A DNA stretch of 9,871 nt from Burkholderiaceae bacterium (GTDB lineage Bacteria; Pseudomonadota; Gammaproteobacteria; Burkholderiales; Burkholderiaceae_F): the NCBI GenBank assembly GCA_013696665.1, contig JACCYC010000008.1:1-9871 (forward strand), written 5' to 3'. Made by a program: the position numbers and the translations under genes. Under the pieces are notes generated by a model, which saw only the letters and a program-made list of their open reading frames with translations, was not told the origin of the DNA and ran no database searches. Each line of letters starts with the position of its first letter. The first letter of the stretch is position 1. Shown here in pieces: positions 1 to 7,454 of this stretch.

Positions 1-477
1 TGCCAGGGTGCCGGAGGCGGTGATCGTTCCGGTGGCGATGGTCCGGTTGTAGCCGTTGCGCAGCATGATCGGCAGCGAGATCAGGCCCATCGAGATCACT
101 GCCGCGGCGACGACGCCGGTGGTCGCCGCGAGCAGCGCGCCGACGAAGATCACCGCCAGCGCCAGCCCGCCGCGCAGCGGCCCGAACACCTGCCCGACCG
201 ATTCCAGCAGATCCTCGGCCATTCCGCTTTTTTCGAGGATGATTCCCATCAACGTGAAAAACGGGATCGCCAGCAACGTGTCGTTCTGCATGATGCCGAA
301 CACGCGCAGCGGCAGCGCCTGAAAGAGATTGACCGGGAACAGCCCCGCTTCCATGCCCAGAAAGCCGAACAGCAATCCGGTGGCGGCCAAGGCGAACGCG
401 ACCGGAAAACCGGTCAGCAAGAAAAACAGCAGACCCAGGAACAACAGCGGTACGAAATTGCTCGCGATGAAACTCAT
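1..477 (-). CDS. dctM: TRAP transporter large permease DctM, N-terminal part (cut by window edge)
   Basis: This is the large, ion-coupled membrane subunit of a tripartite ATP-independent periplasmic (TRAP) importer, working in the inner membrane with a DctQ small subunit and a periplasmic binding protein. The frame is open from an ATG at 477 to base 1, giving 159 residues of a family usually near 425. It begins MSFIASNFVPLLFLGLLFF, followed by TGFPVAFALA and a very hydrophobic series of helices. FFTLMGIILEKSGMAEDLL near residues 74-92 and the small-residue stretch ending GTITASGTLA at the edge are typical of DctM. The ATG overlaps the dctQ stop as ATGA, which points to translational coupling. 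The substrate cannot be told from this part. The family call is firm; the missing C-terminal part lies outside the window. Confidence 0.93.
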   Translation of the reverse strand, partial: MSFIASNFVPLLFLGLLFFLLTGFPVAFALAATGLLFGFLGMEAGLFPVNLFQALPLRVFGIMQNDTLLAIPFFTLMGIILEKSGMAEDLLESVGQVFGPLRGGLALAVIFVGALLAATTGVVAAAVISMGLISLPIMLRNGYNRTIATGTITASGTLA

Positions 478-1058
478 CCGCGACGCTCATCCCGAGCGGG
501 CTGGGCGATAAGCGCAGCGGCCACCGGATCGTGCTCTTCCGGAATCGAGTCCTGGCCGGTGCCGCGCAGAAACGCGACGCGCTTGATCAGCTCAGAGAGC
601 GACTGCGCGAGCAACAATGCCATTCCTGCCGGCAGCAGAAAATAAACCGGCCATCGCACCAATCCGCCGGCGTTCTGCGACATTTCTCCACTGACCCATG
701 CGTTGACGATCAGCGGCCACGACAGGGTGATCAGGATCAGGCACAACGGCATCAGAAACACGACGATCCCGAGGATGTCGACCCAGTTGCGCGCTCGGGG
801 CGATAGCCGCGTCGAAATGAAATCGATGCGCACGTGCGCATTGCGCAGGAAGGTGTAGCCGGCGCCCAGAAGGAACACCGCGGCGAACAGGTACCACTGC
901 AGCTCCAGGTACGCGTTGGAGCCGATGTTGAACGCCTTGCGCATCACCGCGTTGCCGGCGCTGATCAGCACTGCAGCCAGCACGAACCAGATGATGATCG
1001 CGCCCACCCAACGATTGACCGTGTCGATCAATCGCGAAAGCGCGAGCAAGGGTTTCAT
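474..1058 (-). CDS. dctQ: TRAP transporter small permease DctQ
   Basis: This is the small membrane subunit of the TRAP importer, which partners DctM in the inner membrane. It is 194 residues long, starting MKPLLALSRLIDTVNRW. Four hydrophobic segments lie at about 17-39, 50-71, 93-117 and 133-155, the expected DctQ layout. The family pattern HVRIDF is at 75-80, and an E-x-x-QN-x-GL-x-x-WP patch lies before the last helix. The C-terminal tail is longer and more charged than usual. The frame stays open upstream into argH, but that extension has no family resemblance and lies over the argH coding sequence, so the ATG at 1058 was chosen; no clear Shine-Dalgarno precedes it. It follows argH by 22 bases and overlaps dctM by 4, so argH-dctQ-dctM looks like one transcript. 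Confidence 0.92.
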   Translation of the reverse strand: MKPLLALSRLIDTVNRWVGAIIIWFVLAAVLISAGNAVMRKAFNIGSNAYLELQWYLFAAVFLLGAGYTFLRNAHVRIDFISTRLSPRARNWVDILGIVVFLMPLCLILITLSWPLIVNAWVSGEMSQNAGGLVRWPVYFLLPAGMALLLAQSLSELIKRVAFLRGTGQDSIPEEHDPVAAALIAQPARDERRG

Positions 1059-1080
1059 CGACGATGTCGTGATGGTTGTG

Positions 1081-2553
1081 TTAGAGCGCCTTTGTATGCA
1101 CCGCGGTCGCGCCTCCCGGCGCAACCGGGCGAAGTCTATCCGCAAGACGCTGCCGCCAGACCGCAACTTGCGCATGAACACGCTGCGGTGCAGTACCGCC
1201 CGGATGGTTGCGCGCTGCCACCGACTGGTCGATCGAAAGCGATTCGAACACATCCTCGCCGATGGCAGACGAATGGGTCTGCAGTTCAGCGAGCGAGACT
1301 TTTGAAAGCGGAACACCGGCGCTGGCGGCGAACTTGACCGCGCGCGCCACCGCTTCATGCGCGTCGCGAAACGCAACGCCTTTTCCGACAAGGTAGTCAG
1401 CCAAATCGGTCGCGGTCGAATAACCCTCCTCCGCTGCGCGCCGCATCGCTTCGGCATCGACCTCGATGCCGGGCAGCATCTCCGAAAAAGCGCGCAGCGT
1501 GTCGGCCACGGTGTCGACCGTATCGAACAGCGCCTCTTTGTCTTCCTGATTGTCTTTGTTGTAAGCGAGCGGCTGGCCCTTCATCACCGTCAACAGAGCG
1601 ACCAGATGACCGGTGACGCGGCCGGACTTGCCGCGCGCGAGCTCGGGCACGTCGGGGTTCCGCTTCTGCGGCATGATCGAAGAGCCGGTCGTGTAGCGAT
1701 CGGGCAGCCGGACAAATGCATAGCGTGGGCTCATCCACGTCACGAGTTCCTCGGCGAGCCTCGATATGTGCGTCATCACCAGCGCAGCGGCGGCGCAGAA
1801 CTCGATTGCAAAGTCGCGGTCGCTTACCGCATCGAGCGAATTTTCCGCGATCGATTCGAATCCCAGTGTCTGCGCGACCAACGCGCGGTTGATCGGGTAG
1901 GTCGTGCCTGCGAGCGCCGCAGCGCCGAGTGGGAGGGAGTTGACACGCTTGCGGCCTTCGAGCAAACGCTGACGGTCGCGCTCGAACATTTCGGCATACG
2001 CAAGCAGATGATGTCCGAAGGTCACGGGCTGGGCGACCTGCATATGGGTGAAACCGGGCATTACGGTGGCGGCATGACGCTCGGCCAACTCGACCAGGGC
2101 GTGCTGCAGCCCGTCGACGCAGCACACGATCCGGTCGATTTCGCCGCGCAGCCATAGGCGGGTGTCGGTGGCCACCTGGTCGTTGCGCGAGCGCCCGGTG
2201 TGCAGCCGCTTGCCGGCATCGCCCACCAGATCGGTCAGCCGCTTCTCGATATTCAAATGCACGTCTTCGAGCTCGAGCTTCCAATCGAACTCGTTGCGTT
2301 CAATCTCCTCGCGAATCTGCCGCAGCCCGCGTTCGATATCCGCCAAGTCGACCGCGCCGATGATGTCGCACTCGCGCAGCATCTGCGCGTGCGCAAGCGA
2401 GCACTCGATGTCGGCAAGTGCCAATCGCCGGTCAAAAGAAACCGAAGCCGTATACCGGAGCACAAAGTCGGCTACCGGTTCATCGAAACGACCTGACCAG
2501 GCGGTGCTTTTCGAGGCTAATGGATCGTCGGGTCGGGCGGAATGCTCTGACAT
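1081..2553 (-). CDS. argH: Argininosuccinate lyase
   Basis: ArgH catalyses the last step of arginine synthesis in the cytoplasm, splitting argininosuccinate into arginine and fumarate. At 490 residues it is slightly longer than the usual 455-470. Fumarase/aspartase superfamily motifs are clear: HTGRSRND at 118-125, the TH pair at 169-170 followed by AQPVTFGHHLLAYAEMF, and the signature GSSIMPQKRNPD at 290-301, which carries the catalytic serine loop. The conserved tail motif GGTAP is near 452, and about 20 extra residues follow the usual end. An N-terminal stretch of about 17 residues precedes the conserved WSGRF. A purine-rich AAGAGGA lies 14 bases before the ATG, rather far for a ribosome site. 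The gene is divergent from the kinase and leads into dctQM. Confidence 0.97.
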   Translation of the reverse strand: MSEHSARPDDPLASKSTAWSGRFDEPVADFVLRYTASVSFDRRLALADIECSLAHAQMLRECDIIGAVDLADIERGLRQIREEIERNEFDWKLELEDVHLNIEKRLTDLVGDAGKRLHTGRSRNDQVATDTRLWLRGEIDRIVCCVDGLQHALVELAERHAATVMPGFTHMQVAQPVTFGHHLLAYAEMFERDRQRLLEGRKRVNSLPLGAAALAGTTYPINRALVAQTLGFESIAENSLDAVSDRDFAIEFCAAAALVMTHISRLAEELVTWMSPRYAFVRLPDRYTTGSSIMPQKRNPDVPELARGKSGRVTGHLVALLTVMKGQPLAYNKDNQEDKEALFDTVDTVADTLRAFSEMLPGIEVDAEAMRRAAEEGYSTATDLADYLVGKGVAFRDAHEAVARAVKFAASAGVPLSKVSLAELQTHSSAIGEDVFESLSIDQSVAARNHPGGTAPQRVHAQVAVWRQRLADRLRPVAPGGATAVHTKAL

Positions 2554-2623
2554 AATCGTGCGGCGCGTCCTCTTGGGCGCGTTTTATATGGAAGTCGTAC
2601 GGCAACAGGGGCAGTATAGGTTC
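2541..2623. promoter_or_regulatory. Divergent argH / sensor-kinase control region (weak evidence)
   Basis: The two divergent genes are only 34 bases apart if the kinase starts at 2588, or 70 if it starts at the GTG at 2624, so the promoters must overlap coding sequence. On the minus strand TATAAA (2588-2583) could be the -10 for argH, without a good -35. On the plus strand CATAAT (2551-2556), which includes the argH start codon, could be a -10 for the kinase, again without a convincing -35. The 7-base direct repeat GGCGCGT occurs at 2562-2568 and 2576-2582, spaced 14 bases start to start. Promoter positions here are inference. Confidence 0.3.
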
Positions 2624-3676
2624 GTGAAGCCGTCTCCATCCCAACTTCCCGCATCCAAAGGACCGCTCGCCCGCGCCGAGACAGCGGCACCCACCCCGCG
2701 CAGCGTGATCCCAGATGGTTGCAACATGGGCGTCCTGCTGCGCGTCATCGGCACCGTCGTTGCGCTAGCGCTGGTGGCTGCGGTGGGAGAGTCGACCTCG
2801 CCGTCCGATGCGTTGACGACTCTGCTGCGTCTGATGTCGTTCATTGCGCCCACCACGCTGCTGACGGCGATGCTGTGGTGTCTCGCGCGCCGCACGCTGT
2901 CGACCGCCGACGTCGCACTACAACGCGGTGTCTCGTGCCTGATACCGGCGATCGTTGCGGTCGCCGTGGCCTTGCTGTTCCAATTGCCGGGTAGCGAGTG
3001 GGCCGCGCTCTCGCATGGTGCAGTGGGGTTCGCTTTAGGCGCTGGATTCCAGCACTACTCCGAGTTGCGTGAACGCGCGTTCTCGCCCGCGGTGATCGAA
3101 GCAAAGTATCAGGCGCTGCAATCACGCATCAGGCCTCACTTCCTGTTCAACAGCCTGAATGCCGTGCTGTCGGTGATCCGCACCGAGCCGCAGAAGGCCG
3201 AGCGCATGCTCGAATCCATTGCCGAACTGTTCCGTGCGGTGATGGCCGACACACGCAAGTTAGTCCCACTGGCCGATGAGATTGAGCTGTGTCGCAACTA
3301 TGTAGAAATTGAGCAGACCCGGCTCGGGAATAGGTTGGCAGTTGACTGGCAAATCGGGGCATACCACCCCCGGGCAAAAATGCCACAGTTGCTCCTGCAG
3401 CCGGTGATAGAAAACGCGATTCGCTACGGCGCTGAAAAATTGGTGGGCCGTGCCGACATTGTGGTGAAGGTCCGCCAGAACGGGTTTGTGCTTGAAATAT
3501 TTGTCAGCAATCCAATTGCTCCGGAGCGCCCCGAGCGCGAAGGCAACCAGATCGGATTGGCAAATATCAGAGGTCGGCTGGCGTTGATATACGACCTGGA
3601 AGCGAAGGTTGAAATCCAAACCCGGCGTGACCGGTTTGAACTGACGATGACGATACCGGTTGAACGGCGGGCGTAG
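2588..3676 (+). CDS. algZ: LytS/AlgZ-type membrane sensor histidine kinase
   Basis: This is the sensor of a two-component system, likely to phosphorylate the regulator encoded next to it. Numbering from the ATG at 2588 (362 residues), there are four hydrophobic segments at about 47-67, 80-100, 115-133 and 138-156, preceded by IPDGCNMGVLLRV, a motif I associate with this family. The LytS-type His_kinase box is IRPHFLFNSLN with the phospho-acceptor His184. The ATP-binding half has ENAIRYG (Asn276) and GLANIRGRL. No separate sensing domain is visible, so the membrane part is probably the sensor. An alternative GTG start at 2624, with AGGGG 12 bases upstream, would give 350 residues and a roomier intergenic region. 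The frame is open further upstream over argH but is not believed. The name algZ rests on family and gene order (argH-algZ-algR-hemC); it does not imply alginate production. GC falls sharply in the second half. Confidence 0.88.
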   Translation: MEVVRQQGQYRFVKPSPSQLPASKGPLARAETAAPTPRSVIPDGCNMGVLLRVIGTVVALALVAAVGESTSPSDALTTLLRLMSFIAPTTLLTAMLWCLARRTLSTADVALQRGVSCLIPAIVAVAVALLFQLPGSEWAALSHGAVGFALGAGFQHYSELRERAFSPAVIEAKYQALQSRIRPHFLFNSLNAVLSVIRTEPQKAERMLESIAELFRAVMADTRKLVPLADEIELCRNYVEIEQTRLGNRLAVDWQIGAYHPRAKMPQLLLQPVIENAIRYGAEKLVGRADIVVKVRQNGFVLEIFVSNPIAPERPEREGNQIGLANIRGRLALIYDLEAKVEIQTRRDRFELTMTIPVERRA

Positions 3677-3717
3677 GTGCAGCAGATCAAGTGCGCGTAA
3701 TGGAGCAGAGTAAATCG

Positions 3718-4491
3718 ATGTTGAACGTGATGATCGTGGACGATGAGCCCCCGGCCCGTGCCAGGCTCGGCCAGGTGCTGCGGGACTGTTCCGAACAGGT
3801 CTCGGTGCAGTTGGTCGGCGAGGCCGACGGCGGCATTCAGGGTCTCGAGGAAGCCGATCGTCTGCATCCGGATGTGGTTTTGCTCGACGTGCATATGCCG
3901 GACATGAACGGCATTGAAGTGGCGCGCCATCTGGCGCAGCGCGAGAACCCGCCAGCCGTGATCTTCGTGACCGCGTACGACGAACACGCACTTGATGCTT
4001 TCGAAGTGCAGGCGCTCGACTATCTGATGAAGCCGGTGCGCGCGGATCGGTTGATGGCAGCGTTGGCGCGCGCGGAACGGTTTCGTACCCACGAGCCGCG
4101 CATCGAGGAGCTTGCCAAGAACATTGGCGCGGTGCGCTCGCAACTCACGGTATCCGAGCGCGGCCGCATGATCCTGGTTCCGATTGAGGAAGTTGTCTAC
4201 CTGCGGGCTGAATTGAAGTACGTGACGATCAAGACGCGCACGCGCGAGTATCTGACCGAGGAATCGTTGACCGCGCTCGAAGCTGAATTCGGCGACCGGT
4301 TCGTGCGGATTCATCGCAATGCACTGGTTGCACGCGGCGGAATTCTCGGTTTTCAGCGCGTACGCGGCGCGGTCGACGACGAGGGCGAGTCGTCCGAAGG
4401 GCATTGGGAAGTGTTGCTGAAGGAAGCGCCCGAGCGGCTGCCGATCAGCCGTCGACAGTGGCCCACCGTGAAGGCTGCGGCCAGGGCTTGA
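3718..4491 (+). CDS. algR: LytTR-family response regulator, AlgR-like
   Basis: This is a cytoplasmic DNA-binding regulator and the probable partner of the kinase just upstream (41-base gap). It is 257 residues from the ATG at 3718, close to the usual AlgR length of about 250. The receiver domain spans about 2-125: acidic pocket DDE at 8-10, phospho-acceptor Asp57 in VVLLDVHMPDMNG, Thr85 and Lys105 (YLMKP). The LytTR DNA-binding domain spans about 145-235, with VVYLRAELKYV and the diagnostic RIHRNALV. A start at 3718 places the receiver strand LNVMIVDDE right at the N-terminus, with GGAGCAGAG just upstream; in-frame starts at 3700 (ATG) and 3691 (GTG) are possible and would add 6 or 9 residues. 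In Pseudomonas aeruginosa the equivalent gene controls pili and alginate; the regulon here is unknown. Confidence 0.92.
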   Translation: MLNVMIVDDEPPARARLGQVLRDCSEQVSVQLVGEADGGIQGLEEADRLHPDVVLLDVHMPDMNGIEVARHLAQRENPPAVIFVTAYDEHALDAFEVQALDYLMKPVRADRLMAALARAERFRTHEPRIEELAKNIGAVRSQLTVSERGRMILVPIEEVVYLRAELKYVTIKTRTREYLTEESLTALEAEFGDRFVRIHRNALVARGGILGFQRVRGAVDDEGESSEGHWEVLLKEAPERLPISRRQWPTVKAAARA

Positions 4492-4514
4492 TTTGTCGAT
4501 CGCGCTGCTAGACT
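4488..4514 (+). promoter_or_regulatory. Probable sigma-70 promoter for hemC
   Basis: TTGATT (4488-4493, 4 of 6 to TTGACA) is followed after 15 bases by TAGACT (4509-4514), preceded by TG at 4506-4507 to make an extended -10. The -35 contains the algR stop codon (TGA 4489-4491). The -10 sits inside a short dyad, GCTGC (4504-4508) and GCAGC (4516-4520). The spacer is shorter than ideal, which the extended -10 may offset. Confidence 0.4.
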
Positions 4515-4556
4515 GGCAGCATCCCGTTTTATCCCCATCCCGCGGAATATGTTTCG

Positions 4557-5480
4557 ATGAATGCGCCGGCCCGCGTCGTGATCGCGACGCGCGAAAGCCC
4601 GCTGGCGCTATGGCAGGCGGAGCATGTGCGTGGCTTGCTCACCGGCCGGCATGCAGGGCTTCAAGTCGAGCTGCTCGGTATGACAACGCTCGGCGATCGA
4701 ATACTTGATCGACCGTTGTCCACCGAAGGCGGCAAAGGATTGTTCGTCAAGGAGCTCGAATTTGCTTTACTCGGGCGCCGCGCTCATCTCGCAGTGCATT
4801 CACTGAAAGATGTGCCGATGCAGCTTGAGCCCGAATTTACTTTGACCGCGGTGCTCGCGCGCGAAGATCCACGTGACTGCATGGTGTCAAATCATTTTCC
4901 GACGCTTAGCGATTTGCCGGACGGGTCATGCGTCGGCACTTCGAGTCTGCGGCGTGAGCTGATGCTGCGCGCGCGTTTTCCGCGACTGAAGATCGCTTCG
5001 GTGCGCGGCAATGTCGGCACCCGACTTGCAAAGCTCGACAACGGTGAGTTCGACGCGCTGGTACTCGCCGCGGCGGGGCTCAAACGGCTTGGTTTTGCTG
5101 GGCGCATTCGCCAGATCATCGCGACCACCGTGTCACTTCCTGCGCCGGGACAGGGCGCGCTTGGCATCGAAGTTAGAAGCGACGACCCCGAAACCAGTGG
5201 ATTGCTCGCGCCGTTTAACGACGCTGAGACGTATGCAGCCACTGCTGCCGAGCGCGGCGTGTCGCGCGGACTTGGCGGTAGCTGCCAGATGCCACTCGCG
5301 GCTTACGCGGAAGTTGAGCACGGCGCGCTTCACTTGCGCGCCTTGGTTGGCAATGCGAAAACCGGCGAATACGTCGAAACCGAGGTTCGCGGGCCGCTGT
5401 CTGAACCCGCGGCATTGGCCGCTGAGGCGGTCGATCGGTTATTGGCACTGGGCGCGTTGCGCTTGCTTGGCGCGGCGTAA
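4557..5480 (+). CDS. hemC: Porphobilinogen deaminase (hydroxymethylbilane synthase)
   Basis: HemC joins four porphobilinogen units into hydroxymethylbilane in the cytoplasm, a committed step of heme and other tetrapyrrole synthesis. It is 307 residues, normal for the family. Recognisable parts are the N-terminal RVVIATRESPLALWQAEHV, the STEGGKGLFVKELE loop at 55-68, catalytic Asp85 in AVHSLKDVPM, the arginine-rich GTSSLRRELMLRARFP, RGNVGTRLAKL, and the cofactor-attachment Cys243 in GGSCQMPLAAYAE, which carries the dipyrromethane. All key residues are present. The ATG at 4557 follows GGA at a spacing of 10 bases. A probable promoter lies just upstream, so hemC may be transcribed both with and without algZR. 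hemD follows after 15 bases. Confidence 0.98.
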   Translation: MNAPARVVIATRESPLALWQAEHVRGLLTGRHAGLQVELLGMTTLGDRILDRPLSTEGGKGLFVKELEFALLGRRAHLAVHSLKDVPMQLEPEFTLTAVLAREDPRDCMVSNHFPTLSDLPDGSCVGTSSLRRELMLRARFPRLKIASVRGNVGTRLAKLDNGEFDALVLAAAGLKRLGFAGRIRQIIATTVSLPAPGQGALGIEVRSDDPETSGLLAPFNDAETYAATAAERGVSRGLGGSCQMPLAAYAEVEHGALHLRALVGNAKTGEYVETEVRGPLSEPAALAAEAVDRLLALGALRLLGAA

Positions 5481-5495
5481 GCGGCCTCTGCATCG

Positions 5496-6263
5496 ATGAT
5501 TGTTATCGTTACCCGCCCGGCCCACGCCGGGCGCCGCCTCTTCAACCATGTCGTCGAGCACGGACACGACGCAATCTGGTGGCCTGCCTTCGAGATCGGT
5601 CCTGCGCCGGATCCCGACGCTGTGCGCGATGCACTACGGCGCCTCAGTGACTATGGGCTTGCGATATTTGTAAGCGCTAGCGCAGTTAGTGCGACCCGCA
5701 CGTTCCTGCAAGGTGCATGGCCGGCGCACACGGTGATCGGAGCCGTTGGCCCCTCGACTCACGCCGCCGTCACGGGGGCACCTGCTCTCTCTGCGGGCTC
5801 AATTGTGGTTGCGCCTTCCAACACGGGTGATTCGGGGTCCGAATCGTTCTGGAATGCATGGCGCGCAACCGCGCGCAGCGTACAAAAGGTGCTGCTATTG
5901 CGCGCTGCAGAGGGTCGTGATTGGCTGACCGAGCAGTTTGTGGAAAGCGGGGCACAGGTCGACGCAGTGGCGGTGTACTCGCGCGTGCCGCAGCAGTTGT
6001 CTGCCGTGGATCTGGCGCTGCTTGAAGACTGGGTCGCGCGCCATGCTTCTGCTGTCCCGGTTTTCAGCAGCACGGAGGCGGTGGCGGCCCTCGATGCGCA
6101 AGTGGGTGGCGCAGGTAGGACCTGGTTGCGCTTTGGGACCGCAATTGCGTGCCACCCTCGCATTGCGCAGCAATTGCGGTCGAACGGTTATGCGCGTGTG
6201 TTGGACGCCACATTCGACGACGACTCGATCATCGCCAAGCTAGAATCGATTCGCGCGAGCTAG
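5496..6263 (+). CDS. hemD: Uroporphyrinogen-III synthase
   Basis: HemD takes the unstable linear product of HemC, flips ring D and closes it to uroporphyrinogen III, the branch point for heme, siroheme and cobalamin. It is 255 residues, close to the E. coli enzyme (246). The family is poorly conserved, but VIVTRPAHAGRRL at the start, IFVSASAVSAT in the first domain, VDAVAVYSRV (Tyr161, in the position of the conserved active-site-area tyrosine) and VFSSTEAVAAL in the second domain fit well, as does its position after hemC. The ATG at 5496 leaves a 15-base gap after hemC and has no strong ribosome site, consistent with translation coupled to hemC. The TAG stop lies within a hairpin described separately. 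Confidence 0.95.
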   Translation: MIVIVTRPAHAGRRLFNHVVEHGHDAIWWPAFEIGPAPDPDAVRDALRRLSDYGLAIFVSASAVSATRTFLQGAWPAHTVIGAVGPSTHAAVTGAPALSAGSIVVAPSNTGDSGSESFWNAWRATARSVQKVLLLRAAEGRDWLTEQFVESGAQVDAVAVYSRVPQQLSAVDLALLEDWVARHASAVPVFSSTEAVAALDAQVGGAGRTWLRFGTAIACHPRIAQQLRSNGYARVLDATFDDDSIIAKLESIRAS

Positions 6264-6289
6264 GAGCCGTACAAGGGGTGCGGGCTCCT
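6262..6289 (+). other. Hairpin at the hemD-hemX junction
   Basis: AGGAGCC (6262-6268) pairs perfectly with GGCTCCT (6283-6289). The stem can continue inward through GTAC/GTGC pairing (one G-U pair, one bulged G at 6282) to a five-base AAGGG loop. It starts on the hemD stop codon and ends 39 bases before the hemX start. No run of T follows, so it is not a standard intrinsic terminator; it may affect mRNA processing or lower read-through into hemX. Confidence 0.4.
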
Positions 6290-6328
6290 GACGCGCCCTC
6301 CGCGCTTCAACAATTTGATCCGTAGGCC

Positions 6329-7444
6329 GTGGCTCTAGAACCGCTGCAAACTTCGTCGGCGCCAGCGGATGACGCTGTGGGCCAGGCTCGGCCTACAGAC
6401 AACCCTGCGTTGTCTTCGGGTCATTCCTTAGCAAAGCCGCTCGAAGTCAACCCACGCGCATTGCTATGGATCGCACTCATCGCTCTGGCGATCGCAATCT
6501 TTGCGGCGGGCTACTCTTACCGGCAGTTGGCCACGGTCAAGCGCGAAACAGCGCGCCGGCTGGCTGAGCTCCAGCAGATTGTCGCCGTCGCTACCGAGAC
6601 GGCAAATCGCGCCGACGCCGAAGCACGTGCCGCGCGCCAGCAATCGGCACTTGTCGAAGCGCGGCTCGCCGAGGAGCAGGGGCAGCGCGAGGCACTCGAG
6701 CAGCTGTACTCGGACCTGTCGCGCGGGCGCGACGAAGCCGTGCTGGTCGAAGTCGAGCGGTTGATCACGCTGTCGGCGCAGGAGTTGCAGCTCAGCGGGA
6801 ATGTAGCGACCGCGCTGGCGGCCCTGCAGACCGCCGACGCACGGCTCTCGCGCTCCGACAACGCGCGCTTTCTTCCGCTGCGGCGTGTGCTGGCGCGCGA
6901 CGTCGAGCGATTGAGGGCGGCGCCCGCGGTCGACTTCACCGGCATTGCGTTGAAGCTCGATCAACTTGCATCATCGGTGGACTCTTGGCCGTTGTTGGCG
7001 CAGGTCACTTCCAACGCAGCGGCATTACCCACACCCGGTCCAAACCTGGATGCGGCGGCGCCAAACTCAGGTTGGTGGGCGCGGCGATGGCATGCGCTGC
7101 AAAGCGAACTCGGCGAGTATCGGGATCTGATACGCATTCGTGTCGTCAGCTCACCAGAGTCGGTGCTGCTCGATTCGCAGCAACAGCAGCTGGTGCGGCA
7201 ACAGCTGCGTTTGCGCTTTTTAAATGCGCGCCACGCATTGCTTGCGCGTAACGACCGGCTGTATCGCGCTGACCTCGCAGAAGCGCAGGCGCTGATGGGC
7301 CGATACGTCGATACACAATCGCCACAGGCCGCAAACGCGGTGACGTTGACGAAGCAGCTTGCATCGACAGCGTTGTCGGTTGAGCTGCCGACCATTGGAG
7401 ACAGCATGGCGGCCGTCCGCTCGCTCCGAAGCGTGCCACGTTAG
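6329..7444 (+). CDS. hemX: HemX-family membrane protein
   Basis: HemX is an inner-membrane protein of unsettled role, commonly encoded after hemCD in proteobacteria. It has often been labelled uroporphyrinogen-III C-methyltransferase; I see no methyltransferase motif and would not use that name. The protein is 371 residues. A Pro/Ser/Ala-rich N-terminal stretch of about 40 residues precedes one transmembrane segment at about 44-62 (ALLWIALIALAIAIFAAGY), a charged coiled-coil region at about 65-140 rich in Ala, Glu, Arg and Gln, then a helical periplasmic domain containing LQTADARLSRSDNARFLPLRRVLARD split across 165-195. The GTG at 6329 is used because an in-frame TAG lies 6 bases upstream and the next candidate would remove N-terminal sequence. 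It is 65 bases after hemD and 10 before hemY, so it is probably in the same operon. Confidence 0.9.
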   Translation: MALEPLQTSSAPADDAVGQARPTDNPALSSGHSLAKPLEVNPRALLWIALIALAIAIFAAGYSYRQLATVKRETARRLAELQQIVAVATETANRADAEARAARQQSALVEARLAEEQGQREALEQLYSDLSRGRDEAVLVEVERLITLSAQELQLSGNVATALAALQTADARLSRSDNARFLPLRRVLARDVERLRAAPAVDFTGIALKLDQLASSVDSWPLLAQVTSNAAALPTPGPNLDAAAPNSGWWARRWHALQSELGEYRDLIRIRVVSSPESVLLDSQQQQLVRQQLRLRFLNARHALLARNDRLYRADLAEAQALMGRYVDTQSPQAANAVTLTKQLASTALSVELPTIGDSMAAVRSLRSVPR

Positions 7445-7454
7445 CCGGACAACG

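Noticed and set aside
1059..1457. Upstream extension of the dctQ frame (133 further codons to an ATG at 1457)
   Set aside because: It lies wholly over the argH coding sequence in another frame, has Arg/Ser/Pro-rich high-GC shadow composition, and DctQ proteins begin near MKPLLALSRLID.
1357..2157. Long plus-strand open frame antisense to argH
   Set aside because: Mirror of strongly biased argH codons; no recognisable domain or ribosome site.
2162..2587. Upstream extension of the kinase frame, antisense to argH
   Set aside because: Low-complexity Ser/Arg-rich translation antisense to a well-conserved gene; kinase length and N-terminal motif fit a start at 2588 or 2624.
3260..4404. Long open frames on the minus strand over the kinase and regulator genes
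   Set aside because: Both plus-strand genes have complete catalytic motifs; the minus-strand frames have no family resemblance and are expected in high-GC coding DNA.
6329..7444. hemX as uroporphyrinogen-III C-methyltransferase
   Set aside because: This label is common in databases, but no SAM-dependent methyltransferase motif is visible; the protein is a one-helix membrane protein with a coiled coil.
7359..7454. Earlier start for hemY inside hemX
   Set aside because: Would add 32 Arg/Cys-rich residues before the hydrophobic N-terminus typical of the family.
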